A stretch of 64,000 nt of DNA from Candidatus Wallbacteria bacterium (GTDB taxonomy: Bacteria > Muiribacteriota > UBA6191 > JACPRK01): NCBI GenBank assembly GCA_016213845.1, contig JACQZN010000016.1:35204-99203 (forward strand), given 5' to 3'. The notes beneath the pieces were generated by a model. The model did no database searches. It saw only the letters and a program-made list of their open reading frames with translations, and had not been told where the DNA came from. Both the position numbers and the translations under genes were made by a program. Within the stretch, counting starts at the first letter, position 1; every line of letters starts with the position of its first letter. Positions 60,227-64,000 of the stretch are shown piece by piece.

Positions 60227-62014
60227 TTGTCTGGGCGAGGCGCGCCGTGCCGCGGACGGAACCCCGCGGTGGCGGCGCTGTCTCATCCGGGCGTGACTGC
60301 GGGCGTCGTATCGGATCCGGAGCTGGGGGCCGAGCTGCTCTCGGAGAAGTGGATCTCCCGGGAAGGGCTGATGAAAGCCCTTGCCCGGATGCGGAGGTGC
60401 CGGTGCGGGCTCGTCGAGGCGCTCCACGAGGAGGGTGCGCTGGACCTGCGGCGGTGGCGCGAGTTCGTCTGCCAGAAGATGCGCCTGCCGGCGGTCGAGC
60501 TCGACCAGGTGAACGTCGACTACGCCGCCGGGATTCGGCTGCCTGCGGAGCTGGCGTTGCGGCTGGGGGTCCTGGCGTACGAGCAGACGCCGCTGACGCT
60601 GAAGATGGCGCTCTGCGAGCCGCTCGAAGAAGGCACGTTGCGGGAGCTGGAGCGGGTAGTCGGAGGCAAGCTCAGCCCGGCTGTGGCGCGCGTCGATCAG
60701 CTGCGGCGCGCCCAGCTGGCGGTCTACGGCAAGCCGCTCGGGAGCAGCGGGAAGCCGGCGGCGAGGCCCTGTGCAGGCAGCGGACAGCCGGAGCCCAGGG
60801 AGCCCCAGATGCCGTCCTTCGACGCGGCGGGCTGCCTGGAGCGGGTCCTGCGCGAGGCTGTCCGGCGCGGGGCAGACGCCATTCACCTGGAGCCGGGCCG
60901 CATCCGGTTGAGGCTCGGTGCGAGGCTCGAGGAGCTCCAGAGCCCTGGGGAGCCCGAGCTGGCGCTGGTCCGCGACCTGGTCCTCGAGCAGTTCGCGATT
61001 GAGCCCGATCTGGTCGCCTTCCCGCACGAAAGAGACGGAGTGCTCCAGGTCGAGGGCGAGCCGATCGCCTTCCGCCTGGGCACTGTCCCCTGTCTTGCGG
61101 GCCGCCGTGTGTCGCTCGAGCGGCGGCGCAAACCTTCGGCTCTCGAGCTGGACGCGCTGCGCGCGACGCCGCGCGCCTACGAGAACCTGGCCGCGGCGCT
61201 GAACCAGAGCAGTGGCACCGTGCTGCTGGCCGGGCCGCGGAGCTCGGGGCGCAGCGCGCTGCTCTTCGCCGCGATGCGGCACCTCCAGGACCCGGCGCTC
61301 AGCCTGATGAGCGTCGAGGACGCGGCCGTGCCCGAGCTGGACGGGGTCGTTCAACTGCTCAGGAGGCCTGAGCTCGGGCTAACGACGCCTGTGCTCTTGC
61401 GCAAGTGCGCGGCGCACCAGCCCGACGTCCTGCTGGCCAGGAACCTGGACGACCGGCACGACCGCGAGGCGGTCTTCCGGCTGGCGCTGGGCAGTACGTT
61501 GACGCTGGCCTCGATGATCTGGGGCGACGCGGCCAGCACGCTGGCGATCGCCGCCTACACGGCGACGGACCCGTGGCTGCCGATCCAGGCGCTGTCGCTG
61601 GTGCAGTCGCAGCGTCTGTTGAAACGCCTTTGTCGCGCGTGCCGCCGGCCCTGGCAGCCGGGCGTCGAGGAATCGGCCAGGTTCCGCTCAGCCCTGGCCG
61701 GCAGCCGGGAGGGCGCGGCGTCACGAGACTTGAAGGCTCCGCTCACTCTCTGGGAGCCGGCCGGCTGCCCCGAGTGCAGGTTCACCGGGTACCGCGGCGT
61801 CGCGCTCGCCGCCGAGTCGGTGCTCCTCTGCGAGCGCGTCCGCGAGGCGCTTGCCCGCCGCGTGTCCATCGCCGGACTGCGCGCGCTGCTGCGAGAAGTC
61901 GGCATCCCCAGCCTGCGGCAATCGGCCCTTCACCTGGTGCTGGCGGGCGACGTATCGCTGGCGGAGGCGCTGGCCGCGACTCCGGCGGACCAGGCGCCCG
62001 ATCCTGTATCCTGA
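60227..62014 (+). CDS. GspE/PilB-like ATPase homologue with destroyed nucleotide-binding motifs (pseudo-ATPase)
   Basis: 595 residues from TTG 60227; an in-frame GTG at 60293 is an alternative start. The N-terminal T2SSE_N-like domain contains KWISREGLMKALARMRRCRC and VCQKMRLPAVELDQVNV. The ATPase fold is recognisable (VLREAVRRGADAIHLEP, the 'A-r-gASDIHiEP' motif), but Walker A GPTGSGKTT is GPRSSGRSA (Lys lost), the 'VGEIRD' Walker B is LARNLDD (Glu lost), and the STLHTND His box is ASMIWGD. The Asp-box VEDAAVPELDG survives, and the zinc-binding Cys pairs remain: LCRACRRPW and AGCPECRFTGYRG. Such hexamers normally power type II secretion or type IV pili. No pilus or secretion gene is adjacent. 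Likely a structural or regulatory relative. Confidence 0.82.
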   Translation: MSGRGAPCRGRNPAVAALSHPGVTAGVVSDPELGAELLSEKWISREGLMKALARMRRCRCGLVEALHEEGALDLRRWREFVCQKMRLPAVELDQVNVDYAAGIRLPAELALRLGVLAYEQTPLTLKMALCEPLEEGTLRELERVVGGKLSPAVARVDQLRRAQLAVYGKPLGSSGKPAARPCAGSGQPEPREPQMPSFDAAGCLERVLREAVRRGADAIHLEPGRIRLRLGARLEELQSPGEPELALVRDLVLEQFAIEPDLVAFPHERDGVLQVEGEPIAFRLGTVPCLAGRRVSLERRRKPSALELDALRATPRAYENLAAALNQSSGTVLLAGPRSSGRSALLFAAMRHLQDPALSLMSVEDAAVPELDGVVQLLRRPELGLTTPVLLRKCAAHQPDVLLARNLDDRHDREAVFRLALGSTLTLASMIWGDAASTLAIAAYTATDPWLPIQALSLVQSQRLLKRLCRACRRPWQPGVEESARFRSALAGSREGAASRDLKAPLTLWEPAGCPECRFTGYRGVALAAESVLLCERVREALARRVSIAGLRALLREVGIPSLRQSALHLVLAGDVSLAEALAATPADQAPDPVS

Positions 62015-62046
62015 GTGGCGAGTTTCTGGACCGTGGAGGAGCGCGC

Positions 62047-62451
62047 TTGAGCACCATTCTGCTGCTGATCGCCAGCAACCTGTTCATGACGGCCGCCTGG
62101 TACGGCCACTTGAGGTACAAGCATGTCGAGCTCTGGCAAGTGATCCTGATCAGCTGGCTCATTGCGCTGCCCGAGTACTGCCTGCAGGTGCCGGCCAACC
62201 GCTGGGGGCACGGCCGGTTCAGCGCCTTCCAGCTCAAGATCCTTCAGGAGGTCATCACGCTCGCCGTCTTCACGGCCTTCGCGATCGCCTTCCTGCGAGA
62301 GGCGCCGCGCTGGAACCACGCCGTAGCCGGGGCGATGGTGCTGGGGGCGGTCTACTTCGCGTTTCTGCCCGAGCGGGTGACGGCGCCCAGGCTGGCGCAT
62401 GCGCCCGCTGCGGACGCTGCCCCTGAACCCGAGCCATCCGAATCGCCGTGA
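62047..62451 (+). CDS. DUF486 family small membrane protein
   Basis: 134 residues from TTG 62047, seven bases after GGAGGAG; no better start exists. Four membrane helices. The DUF486 signature is clear: ILLLIASNLFMTAAWYGHLR, LWQVILISWLIALPEYCLQV, PANRWGHGRFSAFQLKILQE and a last helix AGAMVLGAVYFAFLP. The C-terminal 25 residues are Pro/Ala/Glu-rich and beyond the family. DUF486 proteins resemble small drug/metabolite transporters, but their substrate is unknown. A TATCCT box at about 62006 could serve as its promoter. Its stop overlaps the start of the DUF547 gene. Confidence 0.9.
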   Translation: MSTILLLIASNLFMTAAWYGHLRYKHVELWQVILISWLIALPEYCLQVPANRWGHGRFSAFQLKILQEVITLAVFTAFAIAFLREAPRWNHAVAGAMVLGAVYFAFLPERVTAPRLAHAPAADAAPEPEPSESP

Positions 62452-63266
62452 CCTTCGTTCGCACGCTACCGCTGCTGCTGCTGGCGATGCCGACACTTCT
62501 GGCTGCCGCCGACTTCGACCGCTCGCACGCGCTCTTCGCGAAGGTGCTGAAGGCGCACGTCCGTGACGGACTGGTCGACTACTCGGCGCTGAAGGCCTCG
62601 CGCCGCACGCTCGACGACTACGTCGCCGCCCTGGGGACGCTCGACCCGAAGACCCTGGAAGGCTGGAAGCGGGAAGATCGATTCGCGTACTGGATCAACG
62701 CTTACAACGCGTTCACGCTGCGGGCCGTCGTCGACCATTACCCGATCGAGGGCAGCTGGTTCTCGCTCTATCCCAGAAAGAGCATCCGGCAGATCTCCGG
62801 CGTCTGGGACAAGCTACAGTTCACGGCCGCCGGCGCGCCCGTCACGCTGGACGCCATCGAGCACCAGATCTTGCGCAAGCAGTTCGCAGATCCCAGGCTC
62901 CACGCCGCGATCAACTGTGCATCGATGAGCTGCCCCGAGCTCCGGGACGAGCCCTACACGGGCGAGAAGCTGGATGCGCAGCTCACCGACGCGGCCCGCC
63001 GGTTCGCCGGCAGCCCTGCCCGCAACGCCTTCGATCCGGCTGCCCGGACGCTGTCGGCCTCGTCCATCTTCGACTGGTTCGCCGCCGACTTCCTGGCCGC
63101 CTACGTTCCGGGCGGCAGCTTCGGCGGCTTTACCGGCAAGCGCGCTGCCGCCGCCGCGTTCTTCGCCCGCTTCGGCCCCGCCGGCGCGTCGAAGGCCCTC
63201 GGAGCCGGCGGCTTCACGGTCGGCTTCCTCTCCTACGACTGGACCCTCAACGACACCGCGCCGTGA
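62448..63266 (+). CDS. Secreted DUF547-domain protein
   Basis: 272 residues from GTG 62448, sharing GTGA with the previous stop. A signal peptide opens the protein (RTLPLLLLAMPTLLAAADF). The DUF547 domain includes FDRSHALFAKVLKAHVRDGL, KREDRFAYWINAYNAFTLRA, the central ISGVWDKLQFTAAGAPVTLD, and INCASMSCPELRDEPYTGEK with the conserved Cys pair. The C terminus ends SYDWTLND, also typical. DUF547 proteins are widespread and secreted; some plant relatives bind other proteins, but the bacterial role is unknown. No membrane anchor. The downstream palindrome may end the transcript. Confidence 0.9.
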   Translation: MTFVRTLPLLLLAMPTLLAAADFDRSHALFAKVLKAHVRDGLVDYSALKASRRTLDDYVAALGTLDPKTLEGWKREDRFAYWINAYNAFTLRAVVDHYPIEGSWFSLYPRKSIRQISGVWDKLQFTAAGAPVTLDAIEHQILRKQFADPRLHAAINCASMSCPELRDEPYTGEKLDAQLTDAARRFAGSPARNAFDPAARTLSASSIFDWFAADFLAAYVPGGSFGGFTGKRAAAAAFFARFGPAGASKALGAGGFTVGFLSYDWTLNDTAP

Positions 63267-63290
63267 GCGGTACGTTGCGTCGAAAAAGCT

Positions 63291-63342
63291 TGGCGTCTAC
63301 CTGTACCGGGTTTTCCAGAAAACCCGGTACAGGTAGACGCCA
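63291..63342. repeat. REP-like perfect palindrome between convergent genes (25-bp arms, 2-nt loop)
   Basis: 63291–63315 pairs exactly with 63318–63342 around a CA loop. The arm begins TGGCGTCTACCTGTACCGGG. It sits between the DUF547 gene and the convergent ABC permease gene. No long T-tract follows, so it is less like a terminator than the 36435 element, though it may still stop transcription in both directions. Confidence 0.75.
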
Positions 63343-63392
63343 CGCTATTTCGCCACGGCCTTTCGCGCTGTGAGCCAGTGGCCTCCGAGTCG

Positions 63393-64000
63393 TCAGCGCG
63401 CTTCTTTCTCGTAGGGCTTGCCCAGGGCGCCGGGAGGGGCGGCCTGGCCGATGAAGCCGGCGAGGGTCACCATCGTGACCAGGTAGGGGATCATCTGGGC
63501 GAACTGGCTCGGCAGCCAGGTCCCCTGGACGAAATCCTGGACGGCGCTGGCCAGGCCGAAGAGCAGGCACGCCACGAAGGCGCCGCCGGGTTGCCACTTG
63601 CCGAAGATGAGCGCGGCCAGCGCGATGTAGCCGCGCCCGCCCGACATGTTCTTCACGAAGCTGCCGGCGTAGAACGGCAGGTAGGCCCCGCCCAGCCCTG
63701 CCAATGCCCCACTCAGCAGCACGCCGGCATAGCGGTAGAAGCTCACGTCGACGCCCGCGGTGTCGGCCGCGTGCGGGTTCTCCCCGACCGCTCGCAGGCG
63801 CAGCCCGAACCGCGTCCGGAAGACAGCCAGCCAGGCCAGCGGCGCCGCCACGAACGCGACGAACACGATCGGCGAGAGCGCCCCCACGATGGGAATCGGA
63901 CCCAAAAGGTCCGCCAACACCGGCAGCCGGGCCTCCTCCGGGATCGTGAACGACCGCTGCCGATCGCAGAACACCTGCGCCAGGAAGAGCGTCAGCCCGC
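63393..64000 (-). CDS. Nucleoside/simple-sugar ABC transporter permease, 3' part (runs off the window)
   Basis: The frame is open to the right edge and reads on from upstream (LTLFLAQ before VFCDRQ), so the start lies beyond 64000; about 200 residues are visible. GLRLRAVGENPHAADTAGVD is the hallmark of the NupQ/YufQ subgroup of BPD_transp_2 permeases, which import nucleosides or related sugars with a BmpA-type binding protein. Membrane helices include IVFVAFVAAPLAWLAVF, GVLLSGALAGLGGAYLPFYA, GGAFVACLLFGLASAVQDF and MIPYLVTMVTLAGFIG. The FYAGSFVKNMSGGRGYIALA segment is the conserved cytoplasmic coupling loop. The rest of the operon (ATPase, second permease, lipoprotein) would lie to the right. 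Confidence 0.9.
   Translation of the reverse strand, partial: GLTLFLAQVFCDRQRSFTIPEEARLPVLADLLGPIPIVGALSPIVFVAFVAAPLAWLAVFRTRFGLRLRAVGENPHAADTAGVDVSFYRYAGVLLSGALAGLGGAYLPFYAGSFVKNMSGGRGYIALAALIFGKWQPGGAFVACLLFGLASAVQDFVQGTWLPSQFAQMIPYLVTMVTLAGFIGQAAPPGALGKPYEKEAR

Noticed and set aside
3..63998. CRISPR arrays, rRNA genes, complete insertion sequences, prophage
   Set aside because: Repeats seen are palindromes, tandem duplications or protein-coding repeats; no spacer-repeat periodicity, rRNA sequence or transposase/phage structural gene was found.

Overview
This is chromosomal sequence from a high-GC, Gram-negative-type bacterium. The RecA–RecX–RsfS–RsmE block, the Tat-dependent molybdenum oxidoreductase, the multidomain kelch/PKD surface proteins and the VorB-like oxidoreductase fit Acidobacteriota best. 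That assignment is inferred from protein style, not from a marker gene. There is no rRNA and no CRISPR array. Two tRNA genes are present.

Left (1–16.7 kb): the end of a TPR-rich regulator, a broken asparagine-synthetase-like fragment, then six minus-strand genes read from 16738 down to 1769. Four-base stop/start overlaps join the first four genes. The first encodes a 1,712-residue DUF6603 protein. The next four encode large beta-rich proteins without signal peptides, two of them paralogues. The last may be a papain-fold cysteine peptidase. This cassette is the best candidate for an undescribed system.

17–39.5 kb: a two-gene molybdopterin/[2Fe-2S] oxidoreductase, then a giant secreted kelch/PKD/CARDB-like protein covering 16.4 kb. 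Its kelch motifs fall into four blocks of 12. Block 3 has lost one motif at a frameshift near 24,670. A convergent 1,025-residue protein with similar domains has a Cys-containing C-terminal sorting signal. A long palindrome between the two genes supplies its last codons and its stop.

39.7–46.3 kb: a small secreted protein, a membrane Ser/Thr kinase, and tRNA-Leu whose 3' end is repeated 1,338 bp downstream around a PIN toxin/antitoxin pair. The toxin is broken by a 22-bp tandem duplication. An M28 peptidase, CrcB and a DUF190 protein follow.

46.4–64 kb: a three-gene 2-oxoacid:ferredoxin-oxidoreductase-like operon lacking thiamine-diphosphate and Fe-S motifs, an ABC exporter pair, HIT/TsaB/small ORF, tRNA-Gly, DedA, RsmE/RsfS/RecX/RecA, a TPR protein, a GspE/PilB-like pseudo-ATPase, DUF486 and DUF547 proteins, and a truncated nucleoside/sugar ABC permease.

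Two signals recur. Three unrelated-sequence, near-perfect 25–28-bp-arm palindromes resemble REP elements. An extended −10 (TGN-TANNNT) lies 6–14 nt from the start codon of several genes, suggesting leaderless transcripts.
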